DNA of 64,000 bases, taken from the NCBI RefSeq assembly GCF_011762485.1, contig NZ_JAAKGI010000002.1:301073-365072 (forward strand). The letters are read 5' to 3'. The notes under the pieces are model-generated. The model was not told the origin of the DNA. It saw only the letters and a program-made list of their open reading frames with translations, and did not search any database. The position numbers were made by a program, and so were the translations under genes. The DNA is from Yeosuana marina. Lineage in GTDB: Bacteria > Bacteroidota > Bacteroidia > Flavobacteriales > Flavobacteriaceae. Below, one piece after another: positions 35,773 to 44,553 of the stretch. Every line of letters starts with the position of its first letter. Position 1 is the stretch's first letter.

Positions 35773-36120
35773 ATGGAAACAAACGACACAGCACAAATAA
35801 CCGACAAAGAAAAACTAGAGAAAATCATCCAATTACTGAATCCAAGAGTACGCAAAAACTATAGGAGGGAGGCTCATAGCACGATGCAGGAAGTGAGCTT
35901 TGAAGTTTCGGACAATGGAGAACTACGCTATATCATTTCATGCTTGTTAAGGACATGTATCTTGGCATTGGACAGTGAGAACGATTTTGCTTCACCTAGG
36001 CTGTCAAATTGCTCAAAGGATTTGACCATAGCCACTGTATTGGACTTGGTGGACAGTATTCTTCCGGATGCCCAATTGGTAAGCTATGATAGTATTGAAA
36101 AGTTATTGTTGGACAAGTAA
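35773..36120 (+). CDS. Partner of the HEPN-like protein, unknown function
   Basis: 115 residues, helical (KLEKIIQLLNPRVRKNYRREAHSTMQEVSFEVSDNGELRYIISCLLRTCILALDSEN). It starts 13 bp after the HEPN-like gene and is surely co-transcribed. Composition is less AT-rich than the cassette array that follows, as for the rest of the mobilisation block. No family recognised. 36121-36546 downstream contains no gene. Confidence 0.6.
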   Translation: METNDTAQITDKEKLEKIIQLLNPRVRKNYRREAHSTMQEVSFEVSDNGELRYIISCLLRTCILALDSENDFASPRLSNCSKDLTIATVLDLVDSILPDAQLVSYDSIEKLLLDK

Positions 36121-36546
36121 TCATTAACTGGAATATACTGTATTAAAAGGTATGTATTTACAGTTTTTTATATAAATGAACTCAACTCTTAAGGCATTTT
36201 AGAACATAAGCAACGGTTATTTGTATAAATATTCAAAAAAAAGATATTTAATAATTATATGCTTCCTGAATAATGCACTAAAGAATTTGTATGGAAAGTG
36301 GTCAATAAGCAATTACTTTAAGACTCTGGGACAACTATTAATTGTTTTGTATTTTCCATCAAGGTTTTTAAATTAATTGTAAGAAATAGTTTAAGAATAA
36401 ATTACGATTGTTTATATTTGAAAGGAATAGCGTGTATAAATAACAACAATCTAATTCAACTTAAATATGTATTTTGTACAGATGGTTTATGACGTTTATC
36501 CAGAAACAGAAAACCATAAACAGTATGTTATATTTAGATATAACTA

Positions 36547-36555
36547 GTTAGCAAC
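36547..36555 (+). other. Left boundary of the cassette array
   Basis: GTTAGCAAC just before the first cassette gene is the exact complement of GTTGCTAAC at 37576-37584, the end of the same cassette. This is the boundary rule seen in the following cassettes. No full ~140-bp palindrome precedes it, so it would be the attI-like or broken first end. Confidence 0.5.
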
Positions 36556-36559
36556 AACT

Positions 36560-37573
36560 ATGAAAAAAACAGGAATAACATTAATAATTTTTCTTTGCAC
36601 TTTTATTTTTAGCTGCAATGAAAAAACAAGAGACAAAAGTGTGAAAGAATTATCGATTTTTGAAAAGGTCGAGAGTGTTCCAGACAGTATTAAAGTAGAT
36701 GATATAATAATTTATAATCTTTTTAAATATCAGATTCTTGCACACAAAAATGATTCATTTGATAGCATAATGATAATTGATAAGGTTTATAATAAACAAC
36801 CGAAAATTTGGAAAGAATTATATGGTGTCTTGTTTGACCATGATATGTTCGCAACCGAAAAAGGAATGGTTAAATGGAACAAAGAGATTTTTAGGAATAA
36901 AAAAGATTCAATTAAATCAAGAGTTAATACTTTATTAGATTGCAAGTTTGATTCTACTCTTAATGCAAGTCTTGCTGGAATCAAAAAATTAACGGGACGT
37001 ACACCAAAGAATATAAGGTTAAGCATAATCCTAGCGCCAGTTGAAGGCATTGGATTTGGGGGCATGGAAAACGATGCTTTTATACTGGACCTTTTGGATA
37101 ATAACTTTGATGTAATAAATATGGTCGAAGAAGGAATCCCTCATGAATTCAATCATTTTATTTACGAACCTACCAGGGAAAATGACCCAAATAAGAATAC
37201 TCCTTTAAGATTAACAATTGACGAAGGATTTGCCTGCTATTACACGTACAAGTATTTTGATGGAAAAATCTCAAAATCTGAAGCTGTTGAGCAAATGACA
37301 GATGATGACTGGAATTGGTATTTACAACATGAGAAAGAGGTTTATAATAAATGTTCACCATATTTCTTCTATGAAGGAGACGAAGACCCGTTAAGGGGTT
37401 TGGGTCGTGAAATGAATGCACCAAAAACCTTGCTTTATTGGTTAGGATTTAGAATAATAGATTTCTATGTAAACAAATATGGACCTGATTCATGGAAAGA
37501 CATTTATAATTTACCTGTGAACGAAGTGTTAGAAAAAAGTGGATACATTCAATATATTGATGAATTAAAATAG
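36560..37573 (+). CDS. Cassette 1: Zn-dependent protease-like lipoprotein (DUF2268-like)
   Basis: 337 residues. The SPII signal MKKTGITLIIFLCTFIFSC gives a lipid-anchored protein. A central IRLSIILAPVEGIGFGGMENDAFILDL, then EEGIPHEFNHFIYEP with an HExxH zinc motif (HEFNH) and a downstream Glu in TIDEGFACYYTY, resembles the DUF2268/gliding-type metallopeptidase family. It is a stand-alone gene between cassette boundaries with no operon partner. The substrate is unknown. Confidence 0.75.
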   Translation: MKKTGITLIIFLCTFIFSCNEKTRDKSVKELSIFEKVESVPDSIKVDDIIIYNLFKYQILAHKNDSFDSIMIIDKVYNKQPKIWKELYGVLFDHDMFATEKGMVKWNKEIFRNKKDSIKSRVNTLLDCKFDSTLNASLAGIKKLTGRTPKNIRLSIILAPVEGIGFGGMENDAFILDLLDNNFDVINMVEEGIPHEFNHFIYEPTRENDPNKNTPLRLTIDEGFACYYTYKYFDGKISKSEAVEQMTDDDWNWYLQHEKEVYNKCSPYFFYEGDEDPLRGLGREMNAPKTLLYWLGFRIIDFYVNKYGPDSWKDIYNLPVNEVLEKSGYIQYIDELK

Positions 37574-37574
37574 C

Positions 37575-37712
37575 AGTTGCTAACACCGTATAAAATTAAT
37601 TGCTAGTGCAAGCCTACTTACGAAAATCCTCGCGGATTTTCGATTCGGTTTGTATTTGCTAAATTAGGTGCTTAAACAACGCAACTAATCTTATACAATC
37701 ACGTTGTAAAAC
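37575..37712 (+). repeat. attC-like cassette site S1
   Basis: About 138 bp. It starts AGTTGCTAAC-ACCGTATAAAATTAATTGC, ends GCAACTAATCTTATACAATCAC-GTTGTAAAAC, and these outer arms are inverted copies. The centre holds a hairpin CGAAAATCC-TCGC-GGATTTTCG. The left 10 bp pair with the start of cassette 1, the right 10 bp with the end of cassette 2. Confidence 0.7.
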
Positions 37713-37718
37713 ATTTGA

Positions 37719-38264
37719 ATGAAGCCATTTTTAACAATCATATTCTTGTTTCTGATTTGTAATTTATCAAATGCTCAATATACCGATAGGTTCAAAAAAA
37801 TAGTAAATGAACTTAAAGAAATTGAATCTAAACCTGATACTATTTTTTACGGAAATGGAAAAATTTGGTGGATAAGCACAATTACGACTTACAAGTATAA
37901 ATCAGAAAACTATTCAACTCATACGGGAAAACAAACTCAATATTATAAAAACGGACAAATTGCAAGCGAAGTATTTTTAGGAAAATATGGAAATATATTA
38001 TCTTGGATTTCATATGACCAAAAAGGAAATAAAACCTCTGAATCCATAACTACTGAAATCGACTCAAACGCAGATAATCTGACTGAATTTTTCGATTCAG
38101 ACAAGCATATTAGTTTTAAAAGAAATGATAAATATTATAAATGCTCATATAAGCTCCAAATTTGTTATTTGTTTAAAGAAGGACAAACAGTGAACGGAAA
38201 AAAAGTTGGACTCTGGAAAACTTATACTGAAAATGGAGAACTGAAAAAAGAAAAAAACTATTGA
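37719..38264 (+). CDS. Cassette 2: secreted MORN/YwqK-like repeat protein
   Basis: 181 residues with a Sec signal (MKPFLTIIFLFLICNLSNAQ, cleavage after NAQ). Repeated YKNGQIASEVFLGKYGN, YDQKGNKTSES and YTENGELKKEKNY segments are typical of YwqK/MORN-2 beta-hairpin repeats. In Bacteroidota such proteins are often near toxins or lipoproteins with unknown role. It fills cassette 2 alone. Confidence 0.7.
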   Translation: MKPFLTIIFLFLICNLSNAQYTDRFKKIVNELKEIESKPDTIFYGNGKIWWISTITTYKYKSENYSTHTGKQTQYYKNGQIASEVFLGKYGNILSWISYDQKGNKTSESITTEIDSNADNLTEFFDSDKHISFKRNDKYYKCSYKLQICYLFKEGQTVNGKKVGLWKTYTENGELKKEKNY

Positions 38265-38273
38265 ATAAAAAAC

Positions 38274-38411
38274 GTTTTACAACACCGTATAAAAATAATG
38301 CTTAGTTTAGAGCCTAATCAAGGGTTAGTGCGTTTTGCTAGCTTCTGATTTTCCTCCGAAAAATCCTCGCTCACAAAACCGCACTATTCTTATACAATCA
38401 CGTTGCCCACA
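38274..38411 (+). repeat. attC-like cassette site S2
   Basis: 138 bp. The left core GTTTTACAAC is the exact complement of the GTTGTAAAAC that begins cassette 2. Outer arms ACCGTATAAAAATAATGC and GCACTATTCTTATACAATCAC pair. The right core is GTTGCCCACA. Confidence 0.7.
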
Positions 38412-38413
38412 AT

Positions 38414-39241
38414 ATGAAAGAAGCCTTTAAATTCGACAAAATTTATGTGGTTGAGAGTCTTCGTCCAGACGATTTAAAAACTGGAGAGGAACTTTACAAT
38501 GATACAATTAAGCTAAAATTGTGGCAGAAAGATTTGTATGCCAATTGTGAACTGTTCCTGCCAAAATCCAAAATTGATTTTTTAAACTCAATTGAAAAAA
38601 TTAAAGCTGAAGCTGAAAAGAAATCTATTTATCCCTTAATTCATCTTGAGATGCACGGTTCTAAAGATGGTGTTCAAGTAACAAATGGAGAAATTATAAA
38701 ATGGATTGAACTTCAAAACAGGTTAATTGAATTAAATATTCTATGTAAGTGCAATCTTTTTTTAACAATGGCTACGTGTTATGGTGGTTATATTTATTCC
38801 ACTATAAATCCGAGTTTGAGAACACCCTTCTGGGGATTTATAGGTCCTTTTGAAAAAGTGAAAGCAGGCGAAGTGCTGATTAACTTTACTGCGTTCTATG
38901 AGGAATTTATAGATTCATTAGACATTAATGAATCTGTAATAAAGCTAAATGAAGCTAACCCAAATAACAAATCACGATTTAGATTCCACAACACTGAATT
39001 CGCTTTTAATGTTGCATATCAGAACTACGAGAAAAAATACTTAACGGATGAAGTTGTTACTGAAAGACTTGAAATGGGACTTAAAGAAGCAAGAAAACAT
39101 CCCGAAACAAATCATCTTTCGGATGAACAAATAAAGCAAAGTCTAAAGTTTTTTATGGTTGACAATAAGGACTTTATGAAGGAGAAATTAATGGAGAAAT
39201 TTTTTATGTGGGACATTTTTCCAGAAAAGAGAAAGAAATAA
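38414..39241 (+). CDS. Cassette 3: caspase/CHAT-like putative protease
   Basis: 275 residues. IYPLIHLEMHGSKDGV (His at ~79) and CNLFLTMATCYGGYIYS (Cys at ~119) have the order and context of the caspase-fold His-Gly and Cys dyad (H-G...C-x-G-G), as in CHAT and metacaspase-like peptidases. There is no signal peptide. Such proteases can be effectors in immune systems, but this one is a lone cassette gene without a visible sensor. The fold call is by motif only. Confidence 0.55.
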   Translation: MKEAFKFDKIYVVESLRPDDLKTGEELYNDTIKLKLWQKDLYANCELFLPKSKIDFLNSIEKIKAEAEKKSIYPLIHLEMHGSKDGVQVTNGEIIKWIELQNRLIELNILCKCNLFLTMATCYGGYIYSTINPSLRTPFWGFIGPFEKVKAGEVLINFTAFYEEFIDSLDINESVIKLNEANPNNKSRFRFHNTEFAFNVAYQNYEKKYLTDEVVTERLEMGLKEARKHPETNHLSDEQIKQSLKFFMVDNKDFMKEKLMEKFFMWDIFPEKRKK

Positions 39242-39248
39242 AAAATAC

Positions 39249-39387
39249 TGTGGGCAACACCGGCTATAGTTCATTGCTTCTGACTTTCCTCTCGGAAAGT
39301 CCTCGCAAATTTGCTATCTTCGGTTCACGGCGGAAAATCCTCGCGGATTTTCACGCAACGAAACCATAGCCAAACACGTTAGCACCA
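39249..39387 (+). repeat. attC-like cassette site S3
   Basis: 139 bp. The left core TGTGGGCAAC complements GTTGCCCACA at the start of cassette 3 exactly. Arms ACCGGCTATAGTT and AACCATAGCCAAACAC pair. The central hairpin GGAAAATCC-TCGC-GGATTTTC is present. The right core is GTTAGCACCA. Confidence 0.7.
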
Positions 39388-39403
39388 ATATGACCAAACA
39401 ACA

Positions 39404-40513
39404 ATGGGATTAAAATTTAGAAGAAGACAAAAATTATTTCCGGGTTTCTATGTAAACTTTAGTGCGAGCGGAATTAGCACTACTTTGGGAATTAAAGGAT
39501 TTAATGTTAACCTTAATAAGGACGGAGCTTATTTGAACACTGGAATTCCTGGAACTGGAATCTATGACAGGAAAAAAATTACTGACTGGGATTCGAAAAA
39601 ACAAAAATCCTTAGACTTTTCCCCAGAAACACAGCAAACCGAAAACTATTTCCTTCCAGAAAATTTGAGAGGAGAAATAAAAAGTAAAAATGCTTCAGAA
39701 GTTACTACACAGGGCTTATTGGAATTGAAAGAAACATTAGTTGCTGCTAACAAAGAAATGGTTGCAATTAAAAAAGAGATTTCACAACTTGAAAAAAGGG
39801 TTAAAAATTCAAATACTTTAAGAATAATTTCAAAAGTATTTTTAATCGGTTTTTTAATTAAATGGTTCGATAACGATTATCTTGAGAAAAAGGAATATTT
39901 AGTCAATTTAAAAAAACAAGTTACAGAATGCCATATTGATATAGAAATTGATATGGATAGAGTTCTCGATGAAAAATATTTGAAACTAAAACTTGCATTT
40001 GACAATTTATTAAATTCTTCCATCATTTGGGATATGACTAACGCAGTTCCAAATGATGACAATCGGTCTTCTGCTAACAGAAGCATAGAACGTAAGCCCA
40101 CAAAAATAAGCTATCAGAAAATACCATTTTTAAATTCGGTTTATGAGGCTATGTGTTTTCAAAATCAAAATGGCAGTAATATTTACATTTATCCAGGTTT
40201 TGCTGCGCTATTTGATAACAAGGAAAATTTTGGACTCATTGAAATTGACGAATTAAATTTAACCTTTGAATCAATGAACTTTCTCGAAACTGAAAAAATA
40301 CCAAAAGACAGTAAAATAGTTGGAGAAACTTGGGCAAAAGTAAACAAAGACGGAACGCCTGACAGAAGATTTAAAGATAATTATAAGATTCCGATAGCAC
40401 GATATGGAGAATTGACATTCAAAAGTAATACTGGAGTTTTTGAAGTTTTTCTTTTCAGTAATGAGGAATATTCGGAGGAATTTGCTGAAAGTTATAATAA
40501 ATATATTGAATAA
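39404..40513 (+). CDS. Cassette 4: DUF4236 domain protein
   Basis: 369 residues. The N-terminus MGLKFRRRQKLFPGFYVNFSASGISTTLGIKG...NTGIPGTGIYDRKKI is the DUF4236 signature. It is followed by a helical linker with a hydrophobic segment (IISKVFLIGFLIKWF) and a C-terminal alpha/beta domain. DUF4236 has no established function. The first ATG after the cassette boundary (39390) leads to an immediate stop; the ATG at 39404 is the real start. Confidence 0.75.
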   Translation: MGLKFRRRQKLFPGFYVNFSASGISTTLGIKGFNVNLNKDGAYLNTGIPGTGIYDRKKITDWDSKKQKSLDFSPETQQTENYFLPENLRGEIKSKNASEVTTQGLLELKETLVAANKEMVAIKKEISQLEKRVKNSNTLRIISKVFLIGFLIKWFDNDYLEKKEYLVNLKKQVTECHIDIEIDMDRVLDEKYLKLKLAFDNLLNSSIIWDMTNAVPNDDNRSSANRSIERKPTKISYQKIPFLNSVYEAMCFQNQNGSNIYIYPGFAALFDNKENFGLIEIDELNLTFESMNFLETEKIPKDSKIVGETWAKVNKDGTPDRRFKDNYKIPIARYGELTFKSNTGVFEVFLFSNEEYSEEFAESYNKYIE

Positions 40514-40518
40514 AATAC

Positions 40519-40659
40519 TGGTGCTAACACCGTATATAAAAAATTGCTAGTTTTAGCTTAACCAATGTGAGTTGCTTTGTTTGCTTGCATCCGATTTTCC
40601 TTCGGAAAATCCTCGCACTCAAACACGCAACTTTCCATATACATCAACGTTTTGGCACA
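40519..40659 (+). repeat. attC-like cassette site S4
   Basis: 141 bp. The left core TGGTGCTAAC complements GTTAGCACCA at the start of cassette 4 exactly. Arms ACCGTATATAAAAAATTGC and GCAACTTTCCATATACATCAAC pair. The right core is GTTTTGGCACA. Confidence 0.7.
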
Positions 40660-40672
40660 ATAAATATTACAG

Positions 40673-42172
40673 ATGACAAAGAAAGAACTAATAGAAAAAA
40701 CATCATTCGGAGAAAGTATTGCCGAATTGGAAGCTGATAAATTAAATGATTATTTTTTCCAAACTGATTTCTGGAGATCAATTAGAGGAGGAACCAATGA
40801 CATAGTTTATGGTGCTAAAGGTGCTGGAAAAAGTGCGTTATATACTAGTCTAACAAATGATATCGACAGTCTGTTTGATGATGGTATTCTTGTGTCTCTG
40901 GCTGAAAATCCAACAGGAAATACTGCATTTTCAAATTTAAAAAATGACCCACCAACTTCAGAAGTTGAATTCATAAGGCTTTGGAAACTATATTTCTTGG
41001 TAATAACTTCTAGAATATTAGATGAGTATAACATTCAGGATGATAATGCTAAAAGAATTAGAAATATTTTAATTGATTGTAATTTAATTCCTGCTCAAAA
41101 TAAACTTGCTAGTTTTCTAAAAGTATGTTATGATTTCATGAAATCTTTCCGGAATAGTAAAGAAGTTAGTACAACTGCTGAAATAGATCCTTTAACTGGA
41201 ATGTATACAGGTCAAAAGTTTTCATTATCCTTTGGAGAGCCCTCAAAAACTGATTTTGAAAATGGTCTGATACCTATTGAACATGTTTATGATTTATTAA
41301 CAAAATGCTTAGATAACAATAATATTAAGCTTTGGATAATTATTGACAGATTGGATGTTGCTTTTACCGAAAGTGAAGAATTAGAAGCAAATGCGTTAAG
41401 AGCTCTATTTAAAGTTTACTTGGATCTTGCTCAGTATTCTCAAATTCAAATAAAAATATTTCTTCGAGATGATATTTGGCAAAAAATCACGTCAGGTGGT
41501 TTTCGAGAAGCCAGTCATATTACGAGATTCCAAAGCCTAAGTTGGACAAAAGAAACTCTATTGAATATGATAATTCGCCGAATATTAGATAATAAACATA
41601 TTGTCGACAATCTTAATTTGGACAAAGATTTAATTTTATCTGACATTAAAAAACAAGAAAAAGTTTTTTACACATTATTTCCAAGTCAAGTAGACTTGGG
41701 TTCAAAAAAACCGACGACTTTGGATTGGATTATTTCAAGAACAAGAGATGGTAATGGAATAAACACTCCAAGGGAACTTATTCAATTGTTAAGTCATGCT
41801 AAAACTATAGAAATAAAGAGACTTGAAACAGGCATTAATGATTTACAAGGGAATCAAATAATATCAAGGCAAGCTTTAAAAGAATCAATTAACGAGGTAA
41901 GTAAGCAACGATTAGAGCAGACAATATATGCAGAGTTTCCTGATTTAAAAGAATACATTGAGGCATTAAGAGGTGATAAAGCTGAACATTCGTTAAAAAC
42001 GCTAAAGACTAAATGGAAAACAGATGAGGATAAAACCTTAGAGATGGCAAAAGAATTAGTGAAAATTGGATTTTTCGAACCAAGAGGTATAGCTGATAAT
42101 ACTAAATATAAAGTCCCTTTTTTATATCGACCATATTTGGAAATACTGCAAGGAGTTGCTACTGTAAATTAG
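40673..42172 (+). CDS. Cassette 5: P-loop ATPase (Sll1717-like)
   Basis: 499 residues. Walker A VYGAKGAGKSALYTSL (~residues 45-60), Walker B KLWIIIDRLDVAF (~222-234), an arginine-rich IFLRDDIWQKI and a C-terminal winged-helix-like FFEPRGIADNTKYKVPFLYRPYL. This matches the P-loop ATPase group named after Sll1717, STAND/KAP-like proteins often found in defence islands. It is a large gene for a cassette. Confidence 0.75.
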   Translation: MTKKELIEKTSFGESIAELEADKLNDYFFQTDFWRSIRGGTNDIVYGAKGAGKSALYTSLTNDIDSLFDDGILVSLAENPTGNTAFSNLKNDPPTSEVEFIRLWKLYFLVITSRILDEYNIQDDNAKRIRNILIDCNLIPAQNKLASFLKVCYDFMKSFRNSKEVSTTAEIDPLTGMYTGQKFSLSFGEPSKTDFENGLIPIEHVYDLLTKCLDNNNIKLWIIIDRLDVAFTESEELEANALRALFKVYLDLAQYSQIQIKIFLRDDIWQKITSGGFREASHITRFQSLSWTKETLLNMIIRRILDNKHIVDNLNLDKDLILSDIKKQEKVFYTLFPSQVDLGSKKPTTLDWIISRTRDGNGINTPRELIQLLSHAKTIEIKRLETGINDLQGNQIISRQALKESINEVSKQRLEQTIYAEFPDLKEYIEALRGDKAEHSLKTLKTKWKTDEDKTLEMAKELVKIGFFEPRGIADNTKYKVPFLYRPYLEILQGVATVN

Positions 42173-42180
42173 AACATTAC

Positions 42181-42307
42181 TGTGCCGTGTATATCTCATT
42201 GGGGCTGAATTCCTAATCGGAATTCATTGCAATTTGCTATCTTTCGGTAACGACGGAAAATCATAGCTGATTTTCCGCAACGAGCCATACACAAAACCGT
42301 TAGCAAA
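42181..42307 (+). repeat. attC-like cassette site S5 (left core degenerate)
   Basis: 127 bp, shorter than the others. The left core retains TGTGCC, complementary to GGCACA at the start of cassette 5, but the expected AAAAC-ACC following it is missing, consistent with a ~10-bp deletion. Arms GTGTATATCTCATTG and CGAGCCATACACAAAACC remain. The right core is GTTAGCAAA. Confidence 0.6.
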
Positions 42308-42957
42308 TGAGAAACGAAAAGGTCAGTCTATTAATTTTAGTTTTTGCAAGCCTAATTTTTGGGTGCGAACAAAAAACTGAACCAAAAAAACCACCACCTC
42401 CTCCCGAAATTCTTGAGAAAAATGGTTTTGGTTTAGAAAATGGTTACAACAATGCATAAGAGAATTTTAAAAAATCAGATAACTGTAGAAATAGACAAAT
42501 TCTTTGGCAGAAAAAGAAAGATTCGATAGATAGAGATACAAGTTTAGTTTATATAGCAATTCCTGATTCAATAAGCCGATTTGAAAAAGAATATATGCAT
42601 GAATTGATAAATCATTTTAAAAATGAGAATCTTGTAATTGACTCAAAGAATTTTGACTTTAATAGCGGATTTAAAATTGACCTTAATAAGCTAAAAACTA
42701 ATCATAAAAAATTGGGATTTAAATATATGTCGGAATTTCCAAAAGGACGTGAATTCTGGACTACTGATTATGATTTTTATTTGACAGCATCGTTAGGCTT
42801 ATCTCGAATATTATTTGACAAAACCAAATCCTTTGGAGTTTTGGATGTTGGATTTGTTGAATGCCGATTAAATGGAGGTGGGTCCCAAATTTTTATAAAA
42901 AAAGATAAGACTGGAAAATGGGTTATCGATAAAATAAAAGAAACTTGGGTGTCATAA
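42307..42957 (+). pseudogene. Cassette 6: lipoprotein gene broken by one in-frame stop
   Basis: From ATG 42307 a 50-residue reading (MRNEKVSLLILVFASLIFGC lipobox, then Pro-rich EPKKPPPPPE) meets TAA at 42457-42459. The same frame then continues without interruption (ENFKKSDNCRNRQILW...) into the 120-residue frame at 42595-42957. One nonsense change therefore splits an otherwise intact ~216-residue lipoprotein. It could be a pseudogene or yield two products. Family unknown. Confidence 0.75.
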
Positions 42958-42965
42958 AAAATACG

Positions 42966-43108
42966 TTTGGCAACACCGAATCCTATAAAAATAATGATTA
43001 GTTTATTGCTTAATCACGGGTTAGTGCGTTTTGCTAGCTTCTAAATTTCCTTCGGAAAATCATCGCACACAAACACGCAACATTTCATATACATAAACCT
43101 TACCTACA
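42966..43108 (+). repeat. attC-like cassette site S6
   Basis: 143 bp. The left core TTTGGCAAC matches the complement of GTTAGCAAA (start of cassette 6) except for two positions. The right core is CTTACCTACA, i.e. CTT instead of GTT. Arms and central AATTTCCTTCGGAAAATC hairpin are kept. Confidence 0.65.
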
Positions 43109-43164
43109 ATATGAACGCAACCTTTTGGATAAATACCCATCTTATAAAAAAATTATCTGAATTA

Positions 43165-43788
43165 ATGAAAAAATTAATCTTAGTTATTTCTATCGTCTTA
43201 CTTTCAGTAAAAATTAGCGCACAAGAAAATTTCCGTTTCGGAATTAAAGGAGGGGTTAATTTCAGTAGTTTAAATAATATTAATTACAATGGCTACAAAA
43301 AAATCAAAACTGGAATAAATTTTGGATTGCTTGCCGAAATTTCACTTAATGATAAATTTTCTATTCAACCTGAAATTCTTTATTCAACTCAAGGAGTAAA
43401 AACAGACTTGAATTTAAATGCAATTGCGTATCCGGGACCAGGACCAATTTATCAACCATATACTGAAAAAGGAAAATACATTTTTAACTATATTCAAATT
43501 CCTATTTTGGCTAAAGTGTATTTAATCAAAAAATTATCATTTGAAATTGGCCCGTCTTTCAACTTCTTAACAAAAAGTGAACAAAAAAGTAAATCACAAA
43601 CATATAGAAATATTGGAAAAGATTTTGAGTTCAGCGGAACTTTAGGATTTTCTTATGAAATAAGCAAAAAACTATTTGTGAGTTATAGATTTTTAAAGGG
43701 ATTTTCGAATGCTTTTCATTATGATCCTCCCAATTTTGAAAATGCCAAAAATTATGGATACCAACTTGGTTTTGGGCTTTTATTATAA
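43165..43788 (+). CDS. Cassette 7: outer-membrane beta-barrel protein (PorT-like)
   Basis: 207 residues from ATG 43165, chosen because it opens a clean Sec signal (MKKLILVISIVLLSVKISAQ); the same frame could start at 43111 next to the cassette boundary. Alternating strands such as FRFGIKGGVNFSSL, FGLLAEISLNDKFSIQPEILYSTQG and YGYQLGFGLLL end in an outer-membrane-type terminus, fitting the PorT/OMP_b-brl_2 fold. The specific function is not evident. Confidence 0.8.
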   Translation: MKKLILVISIVLLSVKISAQENFRFGIKGGVNFSSLNNINYNGYKKIKTGINFGLLAEISLNDKFSIQPEILYSTQGVKTDLNLNAIAYPGPGPIYQPYTEKGKYIFNYIQIPILAKVYLIKKLSFEIGPSFNFLTKSEQKSKSQTYRNIGKDFEFSGTLGFSYEISKKLFVSYRFLKGFSNAFHYDPPNFENAKNYGYQLGFGLLL

Positions 43789-43800
43789 ATATTAAAATAC

Positions 43801-43938
43801 TGTGGGTAAGCCGTGTAAAAATAATGCTTAGTTTAGCGCTTAATCACGGGTTATTGCGTTTTGCTGGCTTCTAATTTTCCTACGGAAAATTCTCGAACAC
43901 AAAACCGCACTATTCTTATACAATCACGTTGTGGTTAA
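43801..43938 (+). repeat. attC-like cassette site S7
   Basis: 138 bp. The left core TGTGGGTAAG complements CTTACCTACA (start of cassette 7) with one mismatch; the C/G change of the core is thus compensated on both sides. Arms CCGTGTAAAAATAATGC and GCACTATTCTTATACAATCAC pair. The right core is GTTGTGGTTAA. Confidence 0.7.
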
Positions 43939-43956
43939 TAACTGAAACTCAAAACT

Positions 43957-44553
43957 ATGAAAAAATCTTTCCTACTTCTATTCATAATTATTGTGTCTTC
44001 GTGTAACTATAATGTAGAAAAACTAACTACCGAAAAAGAAATTCTAAAAAAGGAAAATGATTCACTAAATGAATTTCTTTCTAAAGCAGAAAACAATGTT
44101 GGAATGAATTTCACAAAGTTATTGGAACAGGAAACCCAAACTGACTCAGACTCAACTCTGATTCCTCAATACAAAAATCTTTTAGGGAAAAATGAGATTT
44201 TCGATATTTACATTTGGGATAGAATCCAAACAATTTCTAATTTAAACAATTACAACCAAATTGTATCTGAATTTAGTGGAACATTTCGTTTAAAACCTAT
44301 TCACAATGATAAATACGCAGAAGTAAATTTGATAAAAATTAAAAATGATACCTGTTTTTTATATAAAAAAAAGAAACTAATTGTATCGGAAAAATTAAAA
44401 ATCCGAAATTCTTCCAATGAGTATATTAAAGGAATAATGCATATTAAAAACTTCCGAATGACTTTACATTCTTCTGGATTTGGAGTTGGTATAATTTTGA
44501 ACGATAATGGGTGTATGGACTGCGAAAGATTGGATTTTTATAAAACGAATTAA
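43957..44553 (+). CDS. Cassette 8: lipoprotein of unknown function
   Basis: 198 residues. SPII signal MKKSFLLLFIIIVSSCNYN, a short coiled coil (EKLTTEKEILKKENDSLNEFLSK) and a beta-rich C-terminal domain (FSGTFRLKPIHNDKYAEVNLIKIKNDTCFLY) ending in a CMDC motif. No family recognised. It is the last cassette: the expected closing complement of GTTGTGGTTAA is not found downstream, so the array ends or is truncated here, 245 bp before the island junction. Confidence 0.65.
   Translation: MKKSFLLLFIIIVSSCNYNVEKLTTEKEILKKENDSLNEFLSKAENNVGMNFTKLLEQETQTDSDSTLIPQYKNLLGKNEIFDIYIWDRIQTISNLNNYNQIVSEFSGTFRLKPIHNDKYAEVNLIKIKNDTCFLYKKKKLIVSEKLKIRNSSNEYIKGIMHIKNFRMTLHSSGFGVGIILNDNGCMDCERLDFYKTN

Noticed and set aside
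36547..44553. Repeats between cassette genes as simple MITE insertions
   Set aside because: The cores of each cassette's two ends are complementary to each other and differ between cassettes, which insertion of one MITE family would not produce.
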